IMG/VR virus record: IMGVR_UViG_3300043395_003057
Location: 1-42,332 of that record
Strand: one strand, 5' to 3'
Length of the DNA stretch: 42,332 nt
Source: a virus
Made by a program: the position numbers and the translations under genes. Numbering within the stretch: position 1 is the first letter of the stretch; the number at the start of each line of letters is the position of its first letter. The notes beneath the pieces are model-generated. The model worked only from the letters and a program-made list of their open reading frames with translations, did no database searches and was not told the DNA's origin. This document shows, piece by piece, positions 15,025 to 24,122 of this stretch.

Positions 15025-15454
15025 CGCCGCGCACCTTTGCTTCGGGAGTATTATCCACAAACTGCGTGGAGGCTCGTAGCTTCTTGCGGTCTGTTGCTAC
15101 CTGCTCATCTTTGCTCAGAGAATCCCATTTCTTTTTAGGTAGGTAGCGCGCCGTGTGTCCGGAGGAACGTTCCGCCCGCTCCGGCGTACCGGGGCGTGTC
15201 TGCCAGTCCTGCTTCGTCCACTTGACCATCTTGTTGGACGAGGCAGAAGGCTTTTTGCCCGAGTAGCCACCGCCCTCGTCCTTGTACATCTTTGTAGCCA
15301 GCTGCATGGCGCGGGCAGAGTGCTTGCCGCCCATCTTGGCCTTAGCCTTGGCCTTCATACGCTCCCACAGACCTGGGTCGGTCTTGGTCGCAGTTCCGTC
15401 TTCTGCAAGCTTCTCCAGCTCAGAGAAAAATGCGGAGTAGGTATCTGCGTTCAT
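15005..15454 (-). CDS. Tagged internal virion protein, DUF5872-like
   Basis: A 149-residue, strongly basic protein. Residues 6-18 carry the tag YSAFFSELEKLAE. The rest matches, from memory, the phage and giant-virus family DUF5872: GGYSGKKP, MVKWTKQDWQTR, ARYLPKKKWDSLSKDEQ and QFVDNTPEA in the expected order. The function of that family is not known to me. The very high Lys content suits a DNA-associated internal head protein. Start ATG overlaps the previous gene's stop (ATGA). The tag followed by a short basic body is the clearest example of the set. Confidence 0.8.
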   Translation of the reverse strand: MNADTYSAFFSELEKLAEDGTATKTDPGLWERMKAKAKAKMGGKHSARAMQLATKMYKDEGGGYSGKKPSASSNKMVKWTKQDWQTRPGTPERAERSSGHTARYLPKKKWDSLSKDEQVATDRKKLRASTQFVDNTPEAKVRGDAKYHN

Positions 15455-15663
15455 GACTTCCCCAGTTTTCCAGTGCGCTTTGTGCCATCCGCCCGTGTAA
15501 TAAGCCCACGTGCCTTTAGGCGGGCGCGGGCTGTTGCGCCGATATTCTCTCCGCGCTCGTGCCGATCAAGCATTTTAGTCGTGTGCTCGACAATGCTCTT
15601 AGGCCGACCGGCGATCTTTTCCAGTTCGGCGGCAAACGCAGAGAACAGCGCAGGCGCAAGCAT
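15451..15663 (-). CDS. Small tagged basic virion peptide
   Basis: A 70-residue protein: tag LFSAFAAELEKIAG at residues 6-19, then an entirely basic remainder (KSIVEHTTKMLDRHERGE, ARARLKARGLITRADG). It starts at an ATG overlapping the previous stop (TAATG). Removal of the N-terminal ~18 residues would leave a ~50-residue basic peptide, comparable to the small internal peptides of other large phages. The family name is not known to me. Confidence 0.75.
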   Translation of the reverse strand: MLAPALFSAFAAELEKIAGRPKSIVEHTTKMLDRHERGENIGATARARLKARGLITRADGTKRTGKLGKS

Positions 15664-17144
15664 TACTGCTGTCCCGAAGTAGGAGACTTCTTCTTTAGGA
15701 AGTGCGACACAGAAGGAGCAGCCAGCGTGCCCAGGCCCACTAGCTCAGTGGAGTGCTTAACTGCGTCGCTTTCGCCAAAGCGGTGAAGGCCCGGCATCTT
15801 AAACTTCTTGCCGATTACCGAAGCTGCGGCAGGTACGGCGAGAATCCCTAGCCCTGCCAGCTCTGCGCCGTGACCAAAATTGTCATCGGCTGCCAGTTTT
15901 GCAGCTGCGGCCCATTTCTCGTTTTCTTTACGCTCTGCAAGGACCTCAAGTAAGGAGGCTGTTTTCTCCGGGAGCCGTGAGGCAGAGCGATAATTCCCGC
16001 CCGCTACGGCCGCCCGGATGCGGGGGTGAAGGCTTTCCTGTGCATTGCGTAGCTCGGCAAAAAAATTTGGGTGTTCACGGAGAACTGCCCTAAGCGGCCT
16101 AAGCTGTAGCTGTGGATGAGCTGGTACCGGAACTGCTGCTTTCTTTTCTGAGTGCACGCGAACCTCCGTCTTCACGGGGCCGTTGTGCCCCTCTCCTGTT
16201 TTGCCCTTGGGCCAAAGAACTTTACGCGCCCAGTAATTTGGACTGAACGGATCGTCCTTCGTAAGCTGCCCACTCTTGTTCCGGATGCCGGCAGAGCGCG
16301 TCAGGTAATTCTGCTTGGCCTCGGGGCTGTAGTTATGCTGGTAGCCCTTCTGCCCGAAGTGGACGAGCTTTACCTCATCTCCCTTCTTGGCGAGCACCAT
16401 CATCTTCTTGTCTTTCTTGTCTGACGCTATGGGCTTGTTGTACCCAGGGAATGTCTTGCCGTGGTACTCGACTTCGGCACTTTTCTTAAAGTCGTCAAGT
16501 ACCTGCTTGTTTAGCTCTTCCTGCGCCTTCGAGTCTTTGTTTCTTCTCTCGCGCAGACGGGCTACAAGTTGTCTTGTTTTTTCTATACGAGCCGGATCGT
16601 GTCTCTTGCCAGTTACCGGATTTAGTCCCTGCTCCTGAAGCTTACGAAACTCCTTTAGCTGGTGGCCATACATCAAAGCCCCGCCGCCAAGTCCGCCAAG
16701 GAGTAATGGAACTCCGACACTCGGTTTTATAGGAGTAACGCCAGCGCCCGCAATTACAGGCAGCATCCCTACACCGACGGCACGGCCAAATGCTTGGTTC
16801 TTTGAAAAGTCGTCGCTGCGGGGGTCAATAAATCCTTCTCTGCGCGGTTTTGCGAGAAATTCAGGAATGACACCGGCATTTTTAGAGTGCGTAGCATGGA
16901 GAAGACGCACCATCATCTCTAGGTCTCGCTGCGTAATTGTGTCTTTTGGGCGCTTACCAATTAAAGCAAGAGACCTTGCGTGAAGCTCAGGATCAATTGC
17001 CCACTCGGCCACAAGTGCATCAGCCATGCGATGCACTTCAGCGGGCGTCAGGGATTGCTCTCTTTCTGCAATTTTAAAAAAGGTAGAGCCCACTGACTCC
17101 TCCTTTGTTTGTTGAAAACGGCGGAAGGATGCCAGTGGGCCCAT
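15663..17144 (-). CDS. Large tagged virion protein with internal DUF-like domain
   Basis: A 493-residue protein. A tag-like segment STFFKIAE lies at residues 20-27. Residues 115-160 are a Gly/Pro/hydrophobic segment resembling a paired membrane helix. Residues 225-312 form a compact basic domain (MVLAKKGDEVKLVHFGQKGY, YLTRSAGI, SPNYWARKVLWPKG) like uncharacterised phage domains I recall as DUF5754/DUF6321. Residues 390-400 contain PEKTASLLEV, another candidate cleavage site, and the C-terminus has two similar short hydrophobic repeats (GHGAELAGLGILAVPA and HSTELVGLGTLAAPS). I infer an internal or tail-associated ejected protein. It follows the tail-tube gene. Confidence 0.75.
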   Translation of the reverse strand: MGPLASFRRFQQTKEESVGSTFFKIAEREQSLTPAEVHRMADALVAEWAIDPELHARSLALIGKRPKDTITQRDLEMMVRLLHATHSKNAGVIPEFLAKPRREGFIDPRSDDFSKNQAFGRAVGVGMLPVIAGAGVTPIKPSVGVPLLLGGLGGGALMYGHQLKEFRKLQEQGLNPVTGKRHDPARIEKTRQLVARLRERRNKDSKAQEELNKQVLDDFKKSAEVEYHGKTFPGYNKPIASDKKDKKMMVLAKKGDEVKLVHFGQKGYQHNYSPEAKQNYLTRSAGIRNKSGQLTKDDPFSPNYWARKVLWPKGKTGEGHNGPVKTEVRVHSEKKAAVPVPAHPQLQLRPLRAVLREHPNFFAELRNAQESLHPRIRAAVAGGNYRSASRLPEKTASLLEVLAERKENEKWAAAAKLAADDNFGHGAELAGLGILAVPAAASVIGKKFKMPGLHRFGESDAVKHSTELVGLGTLAAPSVSHFLKKKSPTSGQQ

Positions 17145-17158
17145 AACCTGTCCTCGAA

Positions 17159-17863
17159 TTACTCGATGCCCGTAATCAGAGAGACCGCAGCAACGTTGAT
17201 TGGGACAACACGCTCGTACTGGATCGAGACGCTCTCTTGGATGACCACGCCCATCGCGTCCGTGCCAATCTGGTGGCTCGGGATGTAGCAGGACTCAAAG
17301 TAGTACGCCGCGAGAGTACTCTCGTTGCTGTCCTTCATGATCAGCATGAGGCCGATAGGCTGCGAGAAGAGATCTGACGCGAGGTTCAGATACACGTTCT
17401 CGTAGCCGGGTGGGATCATGACGTCGTGCTGGTTGTCTACTGTTGCAGACCCAATGTTGGAGAAGATTGGGTCAACAACCGTGTCGGGGATTACGTCGCT
17501 GTAGTACGCGTACAGAACACGGAGCAGCGACGGCCCGTGGTACATGACGCGCGCCAGACTGAGCTGGCCCACGGTACGACCCGGGATGAAGTAGCTACGT
17601 GAAGAACCCAGCTCGAAGAAGCGGGCTAGGTTCATGTTCTGTCCGAGCGACCACTGCTGCACCAGTCCAATCGGATACGCAATCTGGTCCTCAAAAGAAG
17701 ACCCGCTTCCGACTAGGGCCGCTGCAACGGCAGAGCCACCAACGTTGGCAAGGCGCGGCGGACCCGCAGCCAACAGCGTAAACGCTGCCGACATGAATCG
17801 GCCGTCGACCATGCCCCCCTGGACATACTGATCGTAAGGCTGCCATTGACTAAGGGTTGCCAT
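17159..17863 (-). CDS. Putative tail tube protein
   Basis: A 234-residue protein without tag or membrane segments, beta-rich with conserved-looking patches (WSLGQNMNLARFFELGSSRS; YFIPGRTVGQLSLARVMYHG). Its size and position just after the sheath gene are those of the tail tube in contractile phages. AGGTGAAAC precedes the ATG at 17863. The sequence resembles large-phage tube or structural proteins as I remember them, but I cannot point to a diagnostic motif, so a minor tail protein remains possible. Confidence 0.65.
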   Translation of the reverse strand: MATLSQWQPYDQYVQGGMVDGRFMSAAFTLLAAGPPRLANVGGSAVAAALVGSGSSFEDQIAYPIGLVQQWSLGQNMNLARFFELGSSRSYFIPGRTVGQLSLARVMYHGPSLLRVLYAYYSDVIPDTVVDPIFSNIGSATVDNQHDVMIPPGYENVYLNLASDLFSQPIGLMLIMKDSNESTLAAYYFESCYIPSHQIGTDAMGVVIQESVSIQYERVVPINVAAVSLITGIE

Positions 17864-17882
17864 GTTTCACCTACTTAATTGA

Positions 17883-18344
17883 TTAGGCTACGAACTCAAC
17901 CTGGACGGGCGGGCAGAGGACACCGTTAACGCGCAGGGCGAGCACGGCGTGCTGCTCGGCAGCGGCGACAGCAGCGAGAGAGCCGCTTGCAAGGGTCAGG
18001 GTAATTGCAGTTGCCGAAGCTCCCGCACTTACCGACATCGCCTGTGACCCGAGGGTTGCCGAGATTTCGGCTTCATCAGTCGTAAAATTAACACCCGTTA
18101 CTACGATAGTAAGATTGCCATTTGTCAGGCTGACCGTAGGCGAAGCTCCTCCGGTTGCCTGCGAAATAGCGATCTTGTAGATCGTAGGATACGCCGCGGC
18201 CGCGCGCTGCTCTAGAGCAAGGAAGGCCTCGTCCAGCAGCTTGAAGCGTGCGTCGTGCTTGCGGTGTAGGCGGGTGACGACAGACTCCACAAGCTTTGCG
18301 AAGTGCTCGGCGGTCTGAACTGCAACTGAGCGGGGAATGTACAT
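17883..18344 (-). CDS. Ig-like tail accessory protein
   Basis: The ATG at 18344 with GAGGAGA upstream and directly after the sheath stop is preferred over a longer frame. The 153-residue protein has a helical N-terminal ~55 residues (AEHFAKLVESVVTRLHRKHD, then FKLLDEAFLALEQ) and a C-terminal beta-sandwich of the IPT/TIG or Ig-like type (SPTVSLTNGNLTIVVTGVNF, GASATAITLTLASG, ALRVNGVLCPPVQVEF). It sits between sheath and tube, so it is probably a tail surface or joining protein. Alternative: a decoration protein of the sheath. Confidence 0.7.
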   Translation of the reverse strand: MYIPRSVAVQTAEHFAKLVESVVTRLHRKHDARFKLLDEAFLALEQRAAAAYPTIYKIAISQATGGASPTVSLTNGNLTIVVTGVNFTTDEAEISATLGSQAMSVSAGASATAITLTLASGSLAAVAAAEQHAVLALRVNGVLCPPVQVEFVA

Positions 18345-18355
18345 GGGAAATCTCC

Positions 18356-21300
18356 TCAGGTAACGATGGTGATCTTGATCTTGTTGCACGGATAGGCCGG
18401 CTGAACCGTGACCTCAAGGAGGACGGTGTCCGGCTCTGTCTCGCTCTGCGCGATATCGGTCAGCTTGGCTCCAGTCACAACACCGCGTGCCATCGCCGTC
18501 TGAAGCACGCCCTCATTGGCAAGCGTCAGCTGGTCGATAAAGCCGGGGGTAATGACGTACCGCCCAATGAAGATGCGGTTGGTCGAGCGTAAAACCTTGG
18601 TAAGCCAGTCAATCGCCTTCGTGATTGAAAGCTCGCGCACCTCAACTGACGTTGTCGCGGTAGAGCGGCTGTGCCGCGCCATGACGCGCCCACCGAAGTT
18701 GACCAGGACGTAGCGACCGCCGTCGGCGATGACGTCCATCTGGTTTTCGGAGAACGTGTCATCGGTGCCGTAGACCCGCCCAAGTCCCGTGACCGGAACG
18801 TTGGTGAACGGCTGCTGCGGGTTCATCTGTCCGATCATCCCGACAATTGCCGCAGAGGCGTAGAACATTGGAACGTTCTGCGTCACGCCATCAATTGAAA
18901 GATCGACAGAGTCACCAAAGAGGCAGTACATGCGCCGACTTGCGTAGGCCTCACCGATCGTAGCCTCCGCCGCTGCAATAGCGGCAAGGTCAGGACGGGT
19001 GGTACCTGTGATCACCAGCTCTACCCCACGTACGAAGAGCGTGTAGTCTGCGCCCGTAAGCTCCTCGCTGAGCGGAGTCGTCGTGAAGAACCCGTCCACA
19101 TTCTGCGCCGACGTAAAGGACGTACGCAGGGTGAGAAGGGTGTTGTTCACGTTTGACACGCTGTAACGACGAAGCTCCGTTGCGCCGCCGTTCGTCACAA
19201 GTACCTGGAGGTACAGCTGCGTGTCGTAGCTGACCGCAGGACCCGTGATACCGGCGTTGACCAGCTCATCAAGCGGGCTGTCATCGAGCATGAACTCGTT
19301 GGAGTTGCTCGTTGAGGCCCCGTCCTGTCCCGACATTACAGTGGTTGGCTGTGCGCGCGTCGAGAACGGAGGAGCCACAAAGCCGATGCGCTCACCGCGA
19401 TTTGCAGGCTCGCTCATCGCCTGAACATGCGTAGCTACCAGCCCCTGCACGTAGGTATCGTCCGTAAGCGGGGCAATGCCATAGACTTCCTTCTGCTCAA
19501 GGTAGTCCAGAGCGCGGCTCCAGCCGTCAAGCGTGCCGTACGGGGCCGCATCGTTGGCCTCGTCAACACCAAGCGCCGAGACAGAAACCGTAGCGGCGTT
19601 CTGAAGCGCAAGGTAGCAGCCGAGGGCCAGCGGGTTGGCTGTGCTGACCGGGCCGATCGCGGCAATCATGTCGTCCATGTTGCCAAAGGACAGGAGTGCC
19701 GGATCTGCCGCGCTCGACGTTACGTCAAGACGGATCCCGCGGTACTGGAGATACAGCGACGCTGACGACGATGCGATAGAGTACGGAGCACCCGTCGCCG
19801 TGTTGCGGAGAATTACGCCGCTAACGTTTGCGGAGCCGTTCTCGTCCACGTAGAAGTCGGGGTTCGGGCGTCCCGTCCCTGTTGCAACGCCATCGCCCAT
19901 TCCGCTGAGTCCCAGAAGCGCACCGGTAGCCGAGGCGGTGACTGTGACCGCCGATGCAACACCAACCAGCTGGCTGGTCAACACCATTACATCGGTGTCT
20001 ACGGATGCAACGTCGACAGCACTCCCAACCTCGCTGTTAATGTCATCAACAGCGGCAACAAGAGAGTTGGACGTAAAAGTTACCGAGTAGGTCGTGGGAA
20101 CCTCATCGAGCGTGAACTCTAGAGTTCCACCATTCAGGCCATCTACGCCGGATACGGTGCTTCCAGTAAGCCCGCTATCAGTGAGGAAGTCTCCCGACCC
20201 GTTCGCAAACATAAAGGAGACGTTGTCTCCGCCCTCAATTGAGGTGACCGTGAGGGCTGTGCTCACGGACTCGGTTGCATCGGGGCAGGAAATTGTCGCA
20301 ATCGGAATACCGCCGTCGTACAGCGTGTGCGACGCTAAGGAGTCGTCGGATCCTGAAGTTCCGTTGACCGCGTTCGCAATTGCCAGAATTACCGCACCGG
20401 CAGTAGTAAGACCGCCCAGCGTAATTCCGACAGGGCCGATCTCATGAACGCCCGTAGAGTCCTCAAGAGTGAGTGTGAACGTGTCGCCGGGCGCAGACAC
20501 GATGGGAAGCGCGACGGCGCTTCCCGTGGTCGTTGCCGCAGTGCAGTACTCTACGTCTTTACCCTCTGCTGGCGTACCAACGACGTCCGTCAGAGCGAGA
20601 ACGCTATTTGCGGTGCCGGCCGCAGAGAAGGATAGACCCTGATTTGCGCCGGTCTTAGCCGTACGGAAGACAAGGCGATTGCCGCTTGGGCTTGCCTCAA
20701 CAACCACGCCCTCGACCTCAATCGCCGCAGCAAGCAGCGTCACGGACGCGTAGCTGCCCGAGGCGAACGTGTATGTCGCTGAGGTCTCTACACCGTCCTC
20801 AACCAGAGTGTACTCAAGGGTAAGCCCGGCCATGTTGAAGGGGCCAGAGATATCCTCAGTTGACTGGATGTAGGCGCACCGCGCAGGGAGCGCGCTAGTG
20901 TTGTCACCCGTCAGCGTTGCCGCAGTGCCTTCCGGCGTGATCTCGCCGTAAACAAGACCGTCGGCGCGGAAGTACGCGTACTTCGGTGCGAGGGCTGCCG
21001 ACGAGAGGATGGTGACCTCAACCGTGTCATATACGCGGTTGGAAGGACGCCCTTCATCATCAAATGTTGACAGCGTGCTGTTCAGTCGACCGAGTTTGAA
21101 GCGGGTAGTCTCGGCCTTGATGACCTCGGTGCCGCCGTACTGAACGCCGTCTGCCCAGAACTGGTCACCGGGACGCGTCGCAGTCGCTGCCTGAAGAGGA
21201 ACAGTCGCGCTGGTGCCTGCAAACGTAATTGCGTCGGCAAGGCCAGAGTTAAACTCCCCGTCGATATTTACAAGGCCCGCATACGAAGTCCAGGAGCCGG

Positions 21301-22093
21301 TCTCCTCCGTGCCATCCTCGTAGTACGCGCCCTGAAAGAACTCCACCCAGGGGGTCGTGAGATCTCCGTCGCCGTCGTCCTGCCCACGGAAGCCAGATGC
21401 CTCGACACGGTGCTCGACCGTCTCGTCTAGCCCGCCATCGAACCAGTAATCAACAACGCCTGAACCTGCGCGAATTGTAACGCTCGACTTCGCACCAAAT
21501 ACGGTCGAGGCGATAAGAACGCGGTTCGTGTCTACGACCTCCGCTACGTCTGCACCAACCGCAGCATTAATTGCCGCTGCAATCTCTGCCGGAGTGTACG
21601 TCGTACCTGCAGTGAAGCTGACGTTGACGTCGGAAGATGTGGTCGCGGCGTTGACAATATCAAATGCAATAGAGAGATTTGTCTCGCCTACGCCGGGCGT
21701 CCAGCTCGACACGTTGTCGGTTTTAAACGCGGCGCGCGTTGCGGTATTACATGCCTTAAGGAACGCCTGTCCAAATGTTCCGTGAGACCCACGAGGAAGC
21801 TCGCGAGTCCGTCCACCGTAGCGAACAAATGCACGGATGTAGTCTTCCTCAATATTGATCTCATCGATATTCGCACGCGGGTCTGGGAACGATGCCTGCG
21901 TAATAAGCATCGCCGCCTGTGCGTAAGACTCCGAGTGGAGGGCCTCGGCATTTAGCGCGCCCTCAGTGTCGAATGCCTCAACGATCTGCCGACAAACGCC
22001 AACAACGCACGGCACGAGCGTAGGAATTACGGGGGTTGCGGCGGTCTCGGTAATGACCTGGGTGATTTCTACACCGGGACGTGTTGAGGACAT
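18356..22093 (-). CDS. Contractile tail sheath protein with large modular insertion
   Basis: A 1245-residue protein, roughly twice the usual sheath length (T4 gp18 is 659). The N-terminus has the sheath start RPGVEITQVITETAATPVIP (5-24) and VPCVVGVCRQIVEA. The C-terminal ~350 residues hold the conserved core, including the end region FIGRYVITPGFIDQLTLANE and VTVQPAYPCNKIKITIV used for inter-subunit strand exchange. In between (about 125-750) are four similar beta modules of 75-105 residues (about 139-212, 423-503, 537-640, 656-733) with patterns such as SVTFTSNSLVAAVDDINSEV. These should project outward as surface domains. It is followed by an Ig-like gene and the putative tube. Confidence 0.92.
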   Translation of the reverse strand: MSSTRPGVEITQVITETAATPVIPTLVPCVVGVCRQIVEAFDTEGALNAEALHSESYAQAAMLITQASFPDPRANIDEINIEEDYIRAFVRYGGRTRELPRGSHGTFGQAFLKACNTATRAAFKTDNVSSWTPGVGETNLSIAFDIVNAATTSSDVNVSFTAGTTYTPAEIAAAINAAVGADVAEVVDTNRVLIASTVFGAKSSVTIRAGSGVVDYWFDGGLDETVEHRVEASGFRGQDDGDGDLTTPWVEFFQGAYYEDGTEETGSWTSYAGLVNIDGEFNSGLADAITFAGTSATVPLQAATATRPGDQFWADGVQYGGTEVIKAETTRFKLGRLNSTLSTFDDEGRPSNRVYDTVEVTILSSAALAPKYAYFRADGLVYGEITPEGTAATLTGDNTSALPARCAYIQSTEDISGPFNMAGLTLEYTLVEDGVETSATYTFASGSYASVTLLAAAIEVEGVVVEASPSGNRLVFRTAKTGANQGLSFSAAGTANSVLALTDVVGTPAEGKDVEYCTAATTTGSAVALPIVSAPGDTFTLTLEDSTGVHEIGPVGITLGGLTTAGAVILAIANAVNGTSGSDDSLASHTLYDGGIPIATISCPDATESVSTALTVTSIEGGDNVSFMFANGSGDFLTDSGLTGSTVSGVDGLNGGTLEFTLDEVPTTYSVTFTSNSLVAAVDDINSEVGSAVDVASVDTDVMVLTSQLVGVASAVTVTASATGALLGLSGMGDGVATGTGRPNPDFYVDENGSANVSGVILRNTATGAPYSIASSSASLYLQYRGIRLDVTSSAADPALLSFGNMDDMIAAIGPVSTANPLALGCYLALQNAATVSVSALGVDEANDAAPYGTLDGWSRALDYLEQKEVYGIAPLTDDTYVQGLVATHVQAMSEPANRGERIGFVAPPFSTRAQPTTVMSGQDGASTSNSNEFMLDDSPLDELVNAGITGPAVSYDTQLYLQVLVTNGGATELRRYSVSNVNNTLLTLRTSFTSAQNVDGFFTTTPLSEELTGADYTLFVRGVELVITGTTRPDLAAIAAAEATIGEAYASRRMYCLFGDSVDLSIDGVTQNVPMFYASAAIVGMIGQMNPQQPFTNVPVTGLGRVYGTDDTFSENQMDVIADGGRYVLVNFGGRVMARHSRSTATTSVEVRELSITKAIDWLTKVLRSTNRIFIGRYVITPGFIDQLTLANEGVLQTAMARGVVTGAKLTDIAQSETEPDTVLLEVTVQPAYPCNKIKITIVT

Positions 22094-22100
22094 ATTTCAG

Positions 22101-22916
22101 TCACTCCTCTGGAAAGATTTTTAGGTTAGCGATTTCGAAACCTTGAACGGTAGTTCCGACCTCTGCCGGGGCCGCCGGTGTATACGGACTACGCTTATTC
22201 AGACGACGGACAGTAAGAGGACGTGCGGAGATAGACAATCTTATCTGCTCCACCGTCGTAGGGGAAGCATAAGGATAATCCACTGCACGCTCTTCCTGCA
22301 AAACCATGTCGAGAGAGCGGAACTGCGGTGACTGACGACCGGGACTTGTTTGCCAAGTCCACTGAAAAGAGAACGGGATGTTTACCTGGACCATCACTAG
22401 TCCCTTTACATCTCCGTTTACAAGGGCGCCTGGGGGTGAGGGAGAGTTTATTGAAGGACCGGGGCGGGCAATCTGATGGAACCCGCCCGGCCCCTCAAGC
22501 ACCCGCTGGTGCATGCGCGTATGGTTGGCAACCGCCTGTCCAATTCTACGTGCTACGACGTCGTTTCCCGCAACGCAATAGACCGCAAAAAACCCCGAGC
22601 AAAGATCCGTACGCTTTCTAGTGTGATCTCGGAGATCCAAAGAAAGCATGTTGTCAATTCCGATACCCTGCCACTGTGTCGGACCGAGAACTACGGTGAT
22701 TACGGGGGCCTTTTCCACTACCTGCTTTTCTAGTGGGGCTTCTGCCGTAATTATAATCTCGGTGTGCTCTAAATCAGGTTCCCAGTGAAAATGATCCTGG
22801 GGCATGAAATTGAATAGTCCCTGCAAGTACCGAACATACGTCGTCGTCATGTGGCGCTCGGGGTCTTCCCCCAAGCCCTCATCAAATTTCTTACGACGTA
22901 GTAGTACTTGGCTCAA
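22101..22916 (-). CDS. Putative tail terminator / neck protein
   Basis: A 271-residue protein beginning at TTG whose GA overlaps the previous stop (TTGA). It has no membrane segment; strands alternate with helices and Pro-rich loops (PSINSPSPPGALVNGDVKG; VNIPFSFQWTWQTSPG). It lies directly upstream of the sheath in the transcription order, the usual place of the tail terminator or a neck subunit. No decisive motif is visible, so the name is positional. Confidence 0.55.
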   Translation of the reverse strand: MSQVLLRRKKFDEGLGEDPERHMTTTYVRYLQGLFNFMPQDHFHWEPDLEHTEIIITAEAPLEKQVVEKAPVITVVLGPTQWQGIGIDNMLSLDLRDHTRKRTDLCSGFFAVYCVAGNDVVARRIGQAVANHTRMHQRVLEGPGGFHQIARPGPSINSPSPPGALVNGDVKGLVMVQVNIPFSFQWTWQTSPGRQSPQFRSLDMVLQEERAVDYPYASPTTVEQIRLSISARPLTVRRLNKRSPYTPAAPAEVGTTVQGFEIANLKIFPEE

Positions 22917-23242
22917 CGAAGCTCCAACGCACGCTGGTAGGCGTAGTGTACTACATCGACCGAAGCGGTCTTAGCCTGTTCTTTATCTATGAAGCGATCC
23001 TTGGCGTGCCCGCGTAAGATCTTTGCCGTAGCCAGTGCGGCTGTAGAGCCCGCAAGAAGCTTGCTAAGGAACTGCTTACGCGCCTCAGGTGGCATACGGC
23101 GAAGATGCTCCCCCGCTCGTGTATTTCCAAGAGCGCGCGTGATGGTTCCCGCGCTGGCATACCCTAGTAAGTGTCCAGCACCTATGATCCCTAGTGCCGT
23201 AAGTACCGGAGCGACTGGAAATTTATTCTTTTTTTCTTCCAT
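22913..23242 (-). CDS. Small glycine-zipper virion protein with KTAS site
   Basis: 109 residues from the ATG at 23242, one base after the upstream stop; a GTG at 23263 is an alternative. It has a basic N-terminus (MEEKKNKFPV), a hydrophobic Gly/Ala segment (LTALGIIGAGHLLGYASAG, about 14-32), a second hydrophobic helix (LLAGSTAALATAKIL) and, near the C-terminus, QAKTASVDVVHY with the block-wide K-x-A-S motif. Possibly a small membrane-interacting internal protein. No family recognised. Confidence 0.65.
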   Translation of the reverse strand: MEEKKNKFPVAPVLTALGIIGAGHLLGYASAGTITRALGNTRAGEHLRRMPPEARKQFLSKLLAGSTAALATAKILRGHAKDRFIDKEQAKTASVDVVHYAYQRALELR

Positions 23243-23243
23243 T

Positions 23244-24122
23244 TTAGCGGTACCCGTACGCACCTAAAACGGTGCGGATATCGGCGATGCCCGCGGCAGC
23301 GCCCGGAACTTGTGGATTTACATATTCGCGCGTAGGCCTGAGCTGCACAGATTCAGTGTTTACCTGCAAAGGAACTGCGTCCTCAACGCTGCCTTTTGTC
23401 ACACGCACAAGCGTGGGCTGTTGTCTGACGGGAATCCCAAATCGCGCAGTGTTTGCGACCGCAATAACGCGCCACCGCCGGTTTAAATGGTCTACGACAA
23501 GGTCTAAGGGTGCAATAGTCGGCGTCGGCCCGACACGCATCGTCACTGTGTTGGGTTGCAGGTGAGTATTTTGTGTCACCTGCTCCATCTGTGTCGGGGA
23601 GTCAATCTGTGCCCAACACTCCACGGGGTAATGATAGCCCCCAGAAAAGCCAATTCCCCAGCAAGTTGGGCACGCGTCGTCCGTGCATTTCATAAGTGCC
23701 CGGTCCCAACACTGAGGGCACCTCTGTCCGAAAGTGCGAATTGGGAATACCCAGACCTTTGTCCCGGCGTGCTCCCGGAGAACTATTTCCTCATTACGCA
23801 CAATTTCTAGCGCATCGAGGGGGAGATTTCCGAGTCTAGAAAAGGGTACGGTAGCTGCCTCTTTACCCGTTGTGCGCTGTACGGCTCGTATACGATAAAA
23901 CAACACCCTGTTTGCATTAAGCATGGGGATGTTGTTGTCCCGCAGGTAGAACCGATCTACCAGCGGTCCCGCTAGTGCGCTCCACGGCCCTAGCTCGGAC
24001 TCAGATCGCTCAACATAAAAGTCATACTCCTGAATATCTTCAGAAGTGTTCTCAATTTCCCAGTACACATCCTGGTACTGGAGAGAAAAAGAGATGACTT
24101 TTGTGCTGCGGAATGAAATCAC
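23244..24122 (-). CDS. Neck/connector protein with FN3-like domain and zinc knuckle
   Basis: A 292-residue protein. The N-terminal ~90 residues look like a fibronectin-III type strand set (VYWEIENTSEDIQEYDFYVE, RVLFYRIRAVQ). Residues ~134-156 hold a four-cysteine zinc-binding pattern (CPQCWDRALMKC and CPTCWGIGF), followed by beta-structured segments (QPNTVTMRVGPTPTIAPLDL). The GTG start overlaps the previous stop (GTGA). Position between capsid and sheath genes suggests a head-to-tail connector; the Zn knuckle combined with an FN3-like domain is a useful marker for homology search. Confidence 0.65.
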   Translation of the reverse strand: MISFRSTKVISFSLQYQDVYWEIENTSEDIQEYDFYVERSESELGPWSALAGPLVDRFYLRDNNIPMLNANRVLFYRIRAVQRTTGKEAATVPFSRLGNLPLDALEIVRNEEIVLREHAGTKVWVFPIRTFGQRCPQCWDRALMKCTDDACPTCWGIGFSGGYHYPVECWAQIDSPTQMEQVTQNTHLQPNTVTMRVGPTPTIAPLDLVVDHLNRRWRVIAVANTARFGIPVRQQPTLVRVTKGSVEDAVPLQVNTESVQLRPTREYVNPQVPGAAAGIADIRTVLGAYGYR

